A stretch of DNA of 45,560 bases from Candidatus Omnitrophota bacterium (GCA_029570205.1 JAKQSI010000043.1:1-45560); one strand, 5' to 3'; numbered from the stretch's first letter, positions 8,228 to 18,400 are shown. A program made the numbers and translations. The notes: generated from the sequence alone by a model not told the origin.

Positions 8228-9168
8228 GTCACTCCCTCCGACATCATTACGGCCCGCCCACGCTTTCGCGCCAGTACCAGATCGCGGAAAAGGTCTTCGA
8301 TAGGACGATCCGTTCGGCACAAAGCATAGTCAATGCCCAGTTCAGCGGCTCCTTCCCGATAGGAACGAAGGAACTCGACAACCTTTTCCCGGTAGGCCTT
8401 GCAAAGGCGCTGCGGAACCGTTCGCAGTGTTTCTTCACCCTCAAGACCCAGGAAATCCACCGAGCCTCGATAAGGCAATTGAATCTCCTCCGGGGCCAGG
8501 ACATGAAACAGAATGATTTCATGTCGGCTTTTTCGAAGCATCGCCAACCCGTGAAGAACCTCCTCCGGTTCGTCCAAAAGATCGGAGAAAATCAGCACCA
8601 TGCCGCGCTTTCGAATCCGCTCGCCGATCAGATTCAGAACACGGCGAATCTGGGAGGGACCGGAGGAACTCGTGCGCGCCAAAGTCTCCAGGATTCCCAC
8701 CAGGTGATCGCGACGGCTGCGAGAAGGAATGAGCGTATCAATATCATTTGAGCAGCAGGCCAGTCCGGCAGCATCTCCCTGTCGCAGAAACAGGTAGGCG
8801 AACGAGGCTGCCAGCCGGACAGCGACATCGAGTTTGCTCAACGGCCGGTCCCCCCGGAATCCCATGGAGCCGCTCTGATCCACCGTCAGCATCACTTGCA
8901 GATTGGTGTCTTCCTCGAACAGTTTCACATGAAACCGGTCGGTTTTGGCATAAGCGCGCCAGTCGATCAACCGCAGTTCATCGCCGGGGTTATATGGGCG
9001 ATGTTCGCTGAACTCCACATTTCGCCCCTGGTACGGACTCCGGTGCAGACCGGACACGGCCCCTTCGACAGTTTCACGCGCGATCATTTCGAGTCGAACC
9101 GCTTCCGCACGAATCAGCGGGTCCAGGATTTCAGCCGAAGCGCGATTCGCAGAATAGGATTCTGTCAT
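8224..9168 (-). CDS. DUF58 domain protein with vWA-like metal site
   Basis: This 314-residue protein carries the DUF58 signature around residues 51-90 (EFSEHRPYNPGDE, then IDWRAYAKTDRFHVK). A von Willebrand A-like fold with the metal-site motif DQSGS (97-101) follows. No signal peptide or membrane segment is visible. DUF58 proteins usually sit beside a MoxR AAA+ ATPase and BatA-type genes and are thought to work in envelope processes. Here those partners are absent and the neighbours are a lytic transglycosylase (4-base overlap) and a secreted FecR/GspG-like protein (4-base overlap). The function is unknown. Confidence 0.9.
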   Translation of the reverse strand: MTESYSANRASAEILDPLIRAEAVRLEMIARETVEGAVSGLHRSPYQGRNVEFSEHRPYNPGDELRLIDWRAYAKTDRFHVKLFEEDTNLQVMLTVDQSGSMGFRGDRPLSKLDVAVRLAASFAYLFLRQGDAAGLACCSNDIDTLIPSRSRRDHLVGILETLARTSSSGPSQIRRVLNLIGERIRKRGMVLIFSDLLDEPEEVLHGLAMLRKSRHEIILFHVLAPEEIQLPYRGSVDFLGLEGEETLRTVPQRLCKAYREKVVEFLRSYREGAAELGIDYALCRTDRPIEDLFRDLVLARKRGRAVMMSEGVT

Positions 9169-10562
9169 TCTTTGTATCCAAATCGGATGTCATCGCCGAG
9201 GCCCCGTTCATCTTCACCATTGGGTCCCCGACTTCGCACATCCACAAATACGGTACCATTATCCCGAAAGATTTCGTAAACAAACGGATTACCCCAGAGA
9301 TCAACCTGAGGCAAATCGCCCGCCACATAAGGCCCCTGCCAGCCGTTTACACCGGGATTTTTAAACAGCGCCTCCATCCAGTCTTTCGGAGCAGGATAGG
9401 CGCCGGTGTCTTCCTTGTACTTGCGGATCGCGACCAGATAGGCAGCGATCATTTCGGCCATGCTTCGCTTCTCCGGCGGAACGATGAGCGATGAATCCAC
9501 CGGAACCCGCCACGGGAAAGCAGGCAGAACCGAACTCAGAATCGGCTTCGGCTCAGGGGAAGGCAAAACGGGATTCCATTTCATATCCAGGGTTTCGGGC
9601 TGCCATTTCATCCAGTCATTCCAGAGGGCGACCAGTTCGCGCCAATCATCACAAGGCGCCACCCCACCGGTTCCGGTCCCTTGCGCATCAAGCCAGCGCT
9701 CGCCAACGGCAACCTTTGGTGTGCGCAACCCCCCGGCATCGGTCAGAGCAATAGAATCGGAGAGGGGGATGATCTCGATTCCGCCGGATGGGGGAGTCCG
9801 AAGCGCCACGAGACGCTTGTTCAGAAAAATCTGTACACCATTGACAATCAGTTTGACTTTGCGTAAATCGCCCAGCGATAAAACGTCTACCCAAACCGTT
9901 CCGCTGAGCAGCTTCATTTCCAGACGATAGAGAAATGTTTCCGGCTCGAATGCGACGGATTGAATATCCGACCGGGTGGCCGCCGCAAAACCAAGTTTCG
10001 CGGCCGGTCCCAGGGTGAGGGTCAGGCGACTGTTGGGCGAAACCTCAAGGCGATGTCCGGGCGGAATACCGTCGCCCGGAGCAATCCGGCTTTTCCCTTC
10101 ACCCGCGGTTTCGGACAACTTTGTCAAATAGGCCCATCCCCGAACATCCGTCGCGGCAAGAGTGGCATCCCCGACGGGCGCCGCGGGCTTGGGAACAAAC
10201 TGCAAACTGGGGCTGATTTCAGGGACAATACGCCCCTCCTGGATCAGGGTTTGCAGCAGGGCTTGTGCTTCCGCTCGGTCGGCTTCGGGGTCTCGATTAT
10301 CCCGAACGCAGGACTTCACATAGTTCTTGTTGATCCACAGGACATTTCCCTGGGATATCACTCGGTATCCCCGATCCGCTCTCTCCTCCGGCGTTTCCAA
10401 AATACGGCAATAAAACCGTCTGCCGTCGTCAAAGATCAGGATATCGCCGCTCGACGGTGCGGGAATAAGGAAAATACAGAGAGATACCAAAAGCCGCAAA
10501 CGAAGCGGCATCCGATCAAATCGGTCAATTCCCGGGATACGGATCAACGGTTTCGTAGTCAT
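9165..10562 (-). CDS. Secreted protein with FecR-like region and GspG-like C-terminal domain
   Basis: With the ATG at 10562 the protein has 465 residues. A hydrophobic export signal (about 23-37, RLLVSLCIFLIPAPS) is followed by a small beta-rich segment. A FecR-like region (about 140-240: GDGIPPG, LEMKLLSGTVWVDV) comes next, then a proline-rich stretch. The C-terminal domain (about 368-465) resembles the globular part of type II secretion pseudopilin GspG: YLVAIRKYKEDTGAYPAP, GWQGPYV, DLWGNPFVYE and SRGPNGEDERGLGDDI. The pilin N-terminal helix and prepilin cleavage site are absent. Starts at 10613 (TTG, overlapping larB) and 10511 (ATG, giving a cleaner signal peptide) are also possible; none has a strong ribosome site. 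Confidence 0.75.
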   Translation of the reverse strand: MTTKPLIRIPGIDRFDRMPLRLRLLVSLCIFLIPAPSSGDILIFDDGRRFYCRILETPEERADRGYRVISQGNVLWINKNYVKSCVRDNRDPEADRAEAQALLQTLIQEGRIVPEISPSLQFVPKPAAPVGDATLAATDVRGWAYLTKLSETAGEGKSRIAPGDGIPPGHRLEVSPNSRLTLTLGPAAKLGFAAATRSDIQSVAFEPETFLYRLEMKLLSGTVWVDVLSLGDLRKVKLIVNGVQIFLNKRLVALRTPPSGGIEIIPLSDSIALTDAGGLRTPKVAVGERWLDAQGTGTGGVAPCDDWRELVALWNDWMKWQPETLDMKWNPVLPSPEPKPILSSVLPAFPWRVPVDSSLIVPPEKRSMAEMIAAYLVAIRKYKEDTGAYPAPKDWMEALFKNPGVNGWQGPYVAGDLPQVDLWGNPFVYEIFRDNGTVFVDVRSRGPNGEDERGLGDDIRFGYKE

Positions 10563-10609
10563 AGTTGGTTCAGCCCATAGATCAATGGTATCCACAGTCG
10601 CAGATTCCG

Positions 10610-11386
10610 TCAATCATCGGGAACCGGGGGCCGACGTCCGGCGTTGATCCGGTGGGCGGCATAACCCGCGCCGAAGCCGTTATCGATGTTCACGACCATC
10701 ACCCCCGCGCTGCATGAATTCAGCATTCCAAGCAAAGCGGCCAGCCCGCCAAAATGCGCACCGTAGCCGATACTGGTCGGTACGGCGATCACCGGCACAT
10801 CGACCAGGCCGCCGACCACACTCGCCAGCGCACCTTCCATGCCGGCCACGACAATAATCACGTTTGCCTCTTTGAGCAGAGGCAACCGCTGGAAAAGGCG
10901 GTGAATTCCCGCCACGCCGACATCGGATGCCTCCCGGACATTCGAGCCAAGGAACCGTGCCGTAACAGCGGCCTCCTCGGCAACCGGCAGATCTGAAGTT
11001 CCGGCGCAGATTACCAGCACGTTCCCGACCGGAGTCGGGGCCGGGTCAGGACCGGGGACCGTAATCGCGCCGGAACGATCATGGAAAACCGCATCGGGAT
11101 AAAACTCCCGAACGCGACCATATAGTTCCACATTGGCCCGTGTGGCGAGAACCGGGGCGCCCCGTTGGCGAAGGCTCCGAATGATTGCCAGTGAGTCCTC
11201 CACCCTTTTGTTCGCGCAGAAAACCACTTCGGGACAGCCCTGCCTGAGATGCCGATGATGATCCACAACCGCGAATCCCAAATCCTCGAAAGGCAAATGT
11301 CGCAGTCGTTCGGCGGCCTCTTCGGTGGAGATTTGGCCTTGACGTACCGATTCCAGCAATTCCGTGAGCCAGTTTGGAGTCATCAT
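10610..11386 (-). CDS. larB: Nickel-pincer cofactor biosynthesis protein LarB
   Basis: LarB carboxylates and hydrolyses nicotinic acid adenine dinucleotide in the first step towards the nickel-pincer nucleotide of lactate racemase-type enzymes. The 258-residue protein shows the PurE-like fold motifs GTSD (129-132), AGMEGALASV (181-190) and NSCSAGVMVVNIDNG (223-237). The Cys at 225 and the Glu at 184 match the catalytic Cys and Glu known for the Lactobacillus enzyme. The N-terminal helical region (1-50) is also typical. No larC, larE or racemase gene is nearby. Two adjacent ATG codons at 11386 and 11383 are possible starts, and neither has a clear ribosome site. Confidence 0.92.
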   Translation of the reverse strand: MMTPNWLTELLESVRQGQISTEEAAERLRHLPFEDLGFAVVDHHRHLRQGCPEVVFCANKRVEDSLAIIRSLRQRGAPVLATRANVELYGRVREFYPDAVFHDRSGAITVPGPDPAPTPVGNVLVICAGTSDLPVAEEAAVTARFLGSNVREASDVGVAGIHRLFQRLPLLKEANVIIVVAGMEGALASVVGGLVDVPVIAVPTSIGYGAHFGGLAALLGMLNSCSAGVMVVNIDNGFGAGYAAHRINAGRRPPVPDD

Positions 11387-11399
11387 GAGCGCCGGGAGG

Positions 11400-12965
11400 T
11401 TACAACGCCATTTCTTCCAGGAGTTTTTTGGCTTTGGGGTGATCGGGTTGGGTCTTAAGGACCTCTTTCAAGGTCTGTTGAGCTGTGGCGAGATCGCCCT
11501 GCTCCATGGCCTTATAGGCGTCATCAAGCAGGAGCGCCAGTCGGGTCTTGCCCTCCACGGCTCGATCCACAAGAGCCTGAATGGACTGCTTGGTTGCTTC
11601 GTCGGAGGCCAGTTCCAGGGCACGCCGCAGAGCGGATTCCGCTTCCTCAAAGTGCCCCTTGGCGATCTGCGCTTCCCCTTCGGCGCGGTATTGGACCAGA
11701 TATCGCTGAACCTGCTCTTTGCGGGTCTGCTCGCGCCGAGCGGCTTCCTCTCGAAGCCGTGCCTGTTCCACGGGGTCCTTGAGAATTTCAGTGACCTTGT
11801 TGTTGAGCGCCTTGGCAAGGGGATCATCGGGGGCGTAAACCAATGCCTGGTCTAATTTATCCTTGGCTTCCTCGAAACGGTTCTCCTCCAGAGCCTGAAG
11901 CGCAACGATGACCATGGAATTGGCCGATCGAAGATTGTCGTAAGTGCGGCGGAGAGCCAGAATCTCGTCTTCTTTCTGCGCAATTTTCTGCTGAAGGCCC
12001 TCGATGATTTGCGCATTCCGATTCCGTTCTTCAAGAACGGCATTCTGGCCCTCCTGGTAGGTCTTGGCGATGTTTTCCTGGGCCTGATTCAGTTGTTGCT
12101 GAAGCTTATCCCGTTCCCCGCGGAGTTCCTCGATAGTGGTTTGGAGATTGGCCACTTTGGCATTGGCCGCTTCCAGTGTGGATTGCAGGGCGGCGACATC
12201 CCCTTTCAGTTGCAAGGCCTCATCATAATTCTGAGACAGTTTCTGATATTCGCGCGTTTTGGCTTCCAGCTCGGCTTTGAATCCTCCGATTTGCTGTTCC
12301 AGAGCGGCCAGAGCATCCTTGTGTTGCTGCTCGAGCCGGGCGATTTGCTCTTCGAGTTGACGAACTCTTGCCTCGGCTTCTTCTTTTTGTTTCTGAACGG
12401 CGAACCACTGGTCCGGCGGGATTTTGTCATAGACGGATAATTTCCCCTGAAGCGCCAGGTTCTCGTTACGGAGCGTTTCGCGTTGCTGTTCCAGGGACGC
12501 AATGGATTGTCCCTGCCGAAAAGCCTTCCACGCCAGAATCACATCTCCCGTGAAAAAGAGGACTGCCGCCAGGACCCCCGCGACAGCCCAGAGAATATAC
12601 GGGCGACGCCGGGTCTCCTCGATGGCCTCTTCTTCCATCAGGCGGGCGCGTTCGATGGATCGTGAGGCCTTTTCCATTTCGGGATCGAGAGAGAGGCATT
12701 GCTGCCAGGCCGCGATGGCCTCGCTGTACAACCCTTTCTGGGCGTACAGAGTCCCCAACAGGTTGTAATAGGCAGGTTGATTTCCGACAACCGAGATCGC
12801 GGCCTGAACCTGCGCGAGGGCTTCATCGGTTCGACCGGCATGTGCGAGCGCGAGGGCTTCATTGTAGTGCCGGTTGCCGGAATCGATGATGGCCTGGATG
12901 GTCTCATCTTGTTCTTCCCCGGGTTGTAGTTTCCCCGTATCCTCATTTCGGGAAAGAATGTCCAT
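11400..12965 (-). CDS. Single-pass membrane protein with TPR repeats and long coiled coil
   Basis: This 521-residue protein has TPR-like helices at about 28-100 and one transmembrane helix at about 122-145. A long coiled coil rich in Glu, Gln and Lys follows (about 150-350), then further TPR-like repeats to the C-terminus (about 355-521, including AKGHFEEAESALRRALELA). The arrangement suggests a scaffold that joins cytoplasmic and periplasmic partners, but I recognise no named family. A good ribosome site (AAGGAG) lies 9 bases before the ATG and an extended -10 promoter lies about 40 bases upstream, making it the first gene of the operon. larB starts 13 bases after its stop. Confidence 0.75.
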   Translation of the reverse strand: MDILSRNEDTGKLQPGEEQDETIQAIIDSGNRHYNEALALAHAGRTDEALAQVQAAISVVGNQPAYYNLLGTLYAQKGLYSEAIAAWQQCLSLDPEMEKASRSIERARLMEEEAIEETRRRPYILWAVAGVLAAVLFFTGDVILAWKAFRQGQSIASLEQQRETLRNENLALQGKLSVYDKIPPDQWFAVQKQKEEAEARVRQLEEQIARLEQQHKDALAALEQQIGGFKAELEAKTREYQKLSQNYDEALQLKGDVAALQSTLEAANAKVANLQTTIEELRGERDKLQQQLNQAQENIAKTYQEGQNAVLEERNRNAQIIEGLQQKIAQKEDEILALRRTYDNLRSANSMVIVALQALEENRFEEAKDKLDQALVYAPDDPLAKALNNKVTEILKDPVEQARLREEAARREQTRKEQVQRYLVQYRAEGEAQIAKGHFEEAESALRRALELASDEATKQSIQALVDRAVEGKTRLALLLDDAYKAMEQGDLATAQQTLKEVLKTQPDHPKAKKLLEEMAL

Positions 12966-13007
12966 TGGACTTGCTCCTTCTTGTGAAAATGACCTCTCAG
13001 AACCGCG

Positions 13008-13036
13008 ATTGTATCATGGAATCCGCGCGTTTCGAA
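13008..13036 (-). promoter_or_regulatory. Likely extended -10 promoter of the five-gene envelope operon
   Basis: On the minus strand TGA-TACAAT (-10 hexamer at 13008-13013 with an upstream TG) is preceded by TTCGAA (13031-13036) at a 17-base spacing. The -10 matches 5/6 and has the extended TG, which can compensate for the poor -35. The start of transcription would be near 13001, giving a leader of about 35 bases before the TPR gene. Confidence 0.5.
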
Positions 13037-13233
13037 ATGCAAAGACCCTCAATACGGACAAAACCGGGCGGTTTCCTGCCAAAAACAGGTTCAGCAGATT
13101 GAACGGCTGCGGGCAGGCGCGGGTTATGCAGGGGAGGGGATTATGGCCGGGAAAGTAACAGGAAAGCACGAACCGATCGCCGACATAAGCGCCGCATCGA
13201 ATAAAATGCTCTCACTCCAAGTGGGCAGGCTGC

Positions 13234-15306
13234 TCAGTACGCGCCTTTGCCGAAAATCACCACAGGAATGGTCTTGATCAGAATGATTATGTCGAACAAA
13301 AGGGATTGGTTCTGAATGTAGTAGAAGTCATATTCCAGATTGGCATGAAGCGGGAGGTCTTTCCGTCCGAGGATCTGCCAGAGTCCGGTAATGCCCGGTT
13401 TGACCTTCAGACGCTGCCGCTGCCAGGCCTCGTAATTCTGGACGATGAAAAGCATTTCCGGCCGGGGGCCGACCATGCTCATCTCGCCTCGCAGGACATT
13501 CCACAGTTGGGGCAATTCATCCAGGCTGGTTCGTCGAAGCCATCGCCCGATGGGGATGATTCGCGGATCGTCGGGGTCAATGGGCGCCTCCGCATACTCA
13601 TCCACATCGGCGTGCATGGTGCGGAACTTGTACATGGTGAACGGACGTCCATTCAGGCCGATACGCTGCTGACGGAAAATGGCCGGTCCGGGAGAACTGA
13701 TACGGATCATCGCGGAGATAATCGGGATGAACGGCAAGGTACACAGGCCCATCACAAGGGATAAGGCAATGTCCATGCAGCGTTTTCCGAATTGCTGTGC
13801 CCTGGACAGACCGGCGGAGCGAAGAACCTTGATCGGCAACCCTTCCAGGTCGGATAACCCCGCCTGATCTGCGATTACCCCGAACATGTCGGTGACCACG
13901 CTGAATTGACGGACCGTTCCCTTTTCCCCGCAGGCGACAACGAGGTTCAGAAGATCATGCTTGGTCATAGCCGGATCCGCGAAAAAGACTTCATCAGCAG
14001 GGAAAGTCTGGATCAATTCCGGCAGCGAGCCGGTAGGCCCAAGAACCGTGGCCGGGCCGATCTTTGTTCCCGAATCCGCCGTATCGTCCACAAATCCCAG
14101 GATACTGTATTTCTTATGCGGATGCCGATGGAGGCGGGTGACAACTTTCTGCCCGAGTGATCCCGCGCCGACCACCAGGGCATTGACCCGCCCGATCCCT
14201 GTCTCCAGCATGGAACTCTCGATTCGGTTCCAGACCACTCGCGAAATGGTCAGGCAAATAAACGCATAAACCGCCATGATTCCCATCACGGAACGGCCCG
14301 GATCCTGCTCCTTGAACAGGAAGGCCACCGCCATGGATGAAATGACAAACAGAATAACCATTTTGACAATCGAAGCCATCTCCTCCAATAGCGTCGGGGT
14401 CAGATGGCGACGGTACAGGTCCATGGAGGCGCAGATCACCACCCAGGTAATGACAATCATCGGAAGCATGTACAGGTAGGGTTCAAAAGGATTGATCTGC
14501 TTGGGAAATGACTCATTGAAATACCAGCGGGTCCAATAGGCTCCCAGCCAGGCAATGGAGGCCATGATACTGTCCAGGACCACCAGGCTGCCGACACGAA
14601 ATGTGAAGATCAGGTTGCCGAGGACATATCGTCTCCACAGTCTTCTCGGCTCCAGAAGAAGCCGATACAACCATTCCATCCCCCTTTTTCGCATCCACTC
14701 CGGGGCGCGGCTGAACTTCTCGGCACAGTAATCGAACAAACCGCCTACTCCCCAAGCCACGGGAACATTAAGATCCTTAAGATAATCGCGAATCCAGAGT
14801 TCCTGTCGGGGAGCGCCCATCCCCACAAGAAGGACATCCGGTTTTGCCTGTCGAATTTCATCAACGACCTTGCAGTCTTCTTCCTCCTCAAAGAAACCGT
14901 GATGACACCCGGCGATTTGCAGATCGGGGTATTCGGCGGCGAGTCGCTGAGCAGCGCGTTCGGCGATACCGTCCTCCCCGCCGAGCAAATAGACTCGATA
15001 CTTCTTCGCGGACGCCAATTCGCAGAACTGGGGAAGGAGATCGCCCGCATTGACCCGCTCGGGAAGAGGCCGGTCGAAGACTCTGGAGGCCCACACAACC
15101 CCCATCCCGTCGGCGTACACGAGGTCCGCTTTGGAGATCGCCTCCCGATAGGCCCGGTTGGACCAGCATTTGTTGACACAGTCTGCGTTCAAATAGGCGA
15201 TCTGATGCGGGGTCCCGGAAGAGACAAACTCCTCCACCCGTTGCAGAAACTCGTCGGTGGTCAGGGAATCAACTTCAATACCGAGAATACGACTTTTTGG
15301 AGCCAT
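13234..15306 (-). CDS. Bifunctional WecG/TagA/CpsF glycosyltransferase and polyprenyl phosphoglycosyltransferase
   Basis: Two complete enzymes are joined in 690 residues. Residues 1-235 form a WecG/TagA/CpsF domain: NADCVN (40-45), the likely catalytic Asp66 in YADGMGVVW, GMGAPRQELWI (162-172) and GVGGLFD. Residues about 240-690 are a polytopic polyprenyl-phosphate hexose-1-phosphate transferase. This part has four membrane helices (about 242-262, 277-297, 312-331, 339-358), a Rossmann-like domain (NALVVGAGSLG, 375-385) and the C-terminal catalytic domain with SSPGPAIFRQQRIG, FRTM, the Asp-Glu pair 596-597 (TSLDELPQLWNVLRGEMSMV) and GITGLWQ. The second part loads a sugar phosphate on undecaprenyl phosphate at the inner membrane. 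The first family normally adds the second sugar. Confidence 0.93.
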   Translation of the reverse strand: MAPKSRILGIEVDSLTTDEFLQRVEEFVSSGTPHQIAYLNADCVNKCWSNRAYREAISKADLVYADGMGVVWASRVFDRPLPERVNAGDLLPQFCELASAKKYRVYLLGGEDGIAERAAQRLAAEYPDLQIAGCHHGFFEEEEDCKVVDEIRQAKPDVLLVGMGAPRQELWIRDYLKDLNVPVAWGVGGLFDYCAEKFSRAPEWMRKRGMEWLYRLLLEPRRLWRRYVLGNLIFTFRVGSLVVLDSIMASIAWLGAYWTRWYFNESFPKQINPFEPYLYMLPMIVITWVVICASMDLYRRHLTPTLLEEMASIVKMVILFVISSMAVAFLFKEQDPGRSVMGIMAVYAFICLTISRVVWNRIESSMLETGIGRVNALVVGAGSLGQKVVTRLHRHPHKKYSILGFVDDTADSGTKIGPATVLGPTGSLPELIQTFPADEVFFADPAMTKHDLLNLVVACGEKGTVRQFSVVTDMFGVIADQAGLSDLEGLPIKVLRSAGLSRAQQFGKRCMDIALSLVMGLCTLPFIPIISAMIRISSPGPAIFRQQRIGLNGRPFTMYKFRTMHADVDEYAEAPIDPDDPRIIPIGRWLRRTSLDELPQLWNVLRGEMSMVGPRPEMLFIVQNYEAWQRQRLKVKPGITGLWQILGRKDLPLHANLEYDFYYIQNQSLLFDIIILIKTIPVVIFGKGAY

Positions 15307-15346
15307 AAGAACCGCAGATCATTGCCCAAAAGATAATTACATGGAA

Positions 15347-15374
15347 ATTATGGCATGGTGACCGGACGGCGCAA
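15347..15374 (-). promoter_or_regulatory. Possible promoter of the fused glycosyltransferase gene
   Basis: On the minus strand TTGCGC (15369-15374), a 16-base spacer and CATAAT (15347-15352) lie about 40 bases upstream of the start codon, in the 139-base gap behind the trifunctional gene. The -10 matches 5/6, the -35 only 3/6. Confidence 0.3.
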
Positions 15375-15445
15375 AGACCGGATACGAATTGCGGATTGAA
15401 GCGATAGGAATCCTCTCTCCGGAAAACAGTCAGGGTGAGGGCGTG

Positions 15446-18400
15446 TTACTCCCACACCACCCCAATCCCCATCTCCCTCTCGATTCGCTCTGCCAGGGAA
15501 CGGATGTGATCCCGGACAGCGTTCTCCACTTCCGGTGAAGACAAGTCTGCGTCCCTGCCGAACTGCAGGCGCGTGTAATTTCGATAGGAGGGTATCCCGT
15601 TCACATCAATAACCTGTCCTTCGGCATTCAGATCGAGCAGGCGGATAACGACCTCCCCGACAGCCTCCCGCCGTTCGATTTCAACCCGGACCTGCGGGTA
15701 CAAACGACGGTATATCTCACGCACCTGATCCGCGCCTTCGGGGTTGTTGACATTCAGCCGGTCTCGCTCAATGGCGAGAGAAGGCGCGGCAATCGCAATC
15801 CCGCGAGAAGAAAGGATTTTCACGAGGTCGGCAAATCCGAATTCGGGCGGCCTTGGCCGGTTGTTCTGTTTCCTGCCCTGCTTTTCCCACTCGGCCATCT
15901 TGTCCAACCAGGTTTTGTATGGTTCTGATCGGCAGAAATACCCGTCTTTCAGTTCCTGCAAAAATGCAAAAACCTCCGGTTCGCCGGCGAAAATGCCGAC
16001 ATTCAGCAGACCCCGCCCGGCCCGCGCTTTCCGTGCCTGGTCGAAAAGGTTCTCGTCCGCTTTTTGCCAATTCCACAGAACATGCCCCCGGTCAGGACCG
16101 TCCGGGGCAACCAGGATCGGCGCATAAGGATTATCGCGGATGAGGGTCGGGATCACGAGCGGAACAAGAGAGCCGAGAGCCTGTTTCAGCCGAACCATTT
16201 TCGAAATGGTCTGAGCAGACTTGGTGGGCGCATCGGCGAAAATAAACAGGACAATGCCTCTATAGCCGCGAAGCGCCCGGGACGCGGTCAGATGCGCATC
16301 GCCATCGCCGAGTCGCTCGGCTTGAATGACATACTCAACAGAGAATCCGTGGTCCTCGTTGATTTCACTGCGCTGAAGCGACTCCGCGATTTCATCCCGG
16401 TTTTCCGCACCGACGATAACAACCACCCGTTTCGCGTACGGGGTCATGTTTCGAAGGCTCAGGAGCAGCATGTTGTCCCCGAAAAAGAGGCGGTGTTTCT
16501 GACCGTAGCCGCCGACCTCTTTCGCAATGCGCGTTCCCAGACCGGCCGCAGCAACAACCACGGCGGCCTCACGCTCCCCACAGATTTGAACAATTTCCCC
16601 CGCAAGTTCCAGGATTTTGGATTCCTCTTCCGCCGTGATGGACCGCCCGGCAGCCGCGTGAATGCGGTCCAGTATCTCCATCCGTCGCCGGTGCACCAGC
16701 AGCCCGGTCATTCCCCACGGACGTTCATCATCCGAATGCAGGTACGCGGCCATTTCCCCGAGTACACAATAGATACCGTAGAGCAGCCGCAGACCCAGAG
16801 TCTTCCGTGTTCGATCCAGGGCAAGCAGGTGTTCCACCCGGTCGCGAATCTGAAGAAGTTCTTGGAGGTCTTTTTCCGAATACAGAGGATCTTTCTCGCA
16901 GCCCAGGCTGTCCAACCCGGCGCGTTCGGACAGGAGAATCCAAGCCCTGACGGCTTCGCTCCAACTCTCCAAATGAGGAGAACGGCTTTCCGCCTCGCGA
17001 TGCCATTGGACAGTCTTGCGGATACCCTCGGCGATTTTCGTTTTGGGCCGGTATCCGATCAGCTGTTCGGCCTTGGAGATGTCGGCGCAGGTCAGCGGAA
17101 CATCCCCCAACTGTTCGGGAAGAATCTCCACCAGCCCCCTGGACTGCAATTCCTGTATGAGGGATGAAATCTCTTCATCCGGCAATTCTTTTGGATCACT
17201 TTCCAGATGGATCACCCCCAGGGAATCGGCGATCAGGAGAATCAATTCGCGGACACTGGTGGTATCGCATTCGCCAAGGTTGATGATTTCATTCCAGTTT
17301 TCGCGTCCGGCAGAGGCACGGATCGCTTGAAGAATGCCGTCGATGATATCGTCGATATAAGTGTAGTCGCGTTTGAATGAGCCATCGCCATATAGAGGGG
17401 CGGGCTTGCCCTGTCCCAGGCTTTCAATGAATTTCCGAACGGCCATGTCGGGCCGCCCGCCGGGACCGTAGACCGTGAAGAACCGCAGGCCGGTGACGGG
17501 GAAACCATACAGCCGGTGATAACAGGAGGCTTGCAGTTCATTCGCTTTCTTGCCGGCTGCATAAGGTGACACAGGGTGATCGACCGGCTGAGTCTCCGTG
17601 AACGGATATTGTTCACTTCCGCCATAGACCGAGGAGCTGGAAGCATAAACGAAATTTTTAACAGAGAATCTTCGGGCCATCTCCAGCAGATTCTGTGTAC
17701 CCAGGATATTTGTGGTGACATACAGCGGCGGGTCCTGGATGGAGGGACGTACCCCGGCTCGCGCGCCCAGGTGAACGATCTGGTCGATCCGTCGCGAAAG
17801 GAAAATCCGTTCCAACAGGCTCAAGTCCCGAAAATCGCCTTCAATCAGTTCAAAAGCCGGATGGTCCAGCATGGGCCGGATGTTTTCGTATTTCAGGAAC
17901 GGATTGTAATAGCTGTTGAAATCATCCAGGACAATGACGCGATGGCCTTCCTCCAAAAGGCGTTTTGCGAGATGAGAACCAATGAATCCCGCTCCGCCTG
18001 TGACCAGAAAGGTCTCCCCGGTATCGGAATCCGGCAGAGCATTCCGACGCAAACGGATTCGCCGACAGGCCACATTTCGCTGCTGCAATGCATGGCGTTC
18101 AAGTTTCTCCCAGTTTTTGTCCCGGAAAGCGGCGTTTTCCTGTGAGCGCAATTCGGCGGCTGTGCGCTGTTCCCAGAGTTCCTTGTGATCGGACGGTCGA
18201 GCAGGCGGGTGCAGAAATCCGGCCCCATCCACGGAATGGTTCCGCCGAACAGCTTGAGTGGTTTCATCAACCAGGAACAGATGAAAACTCGGCAGTCTCT
18301 CCGGCGAAACCGCAGCATTGTCTGCAAGAGAAATAAGGTGGCCTGTGAACTCCCTGTCTTTCTCGGTCGGCTCCCAGGGAGCGCTTGAATCCAGCGCCCG

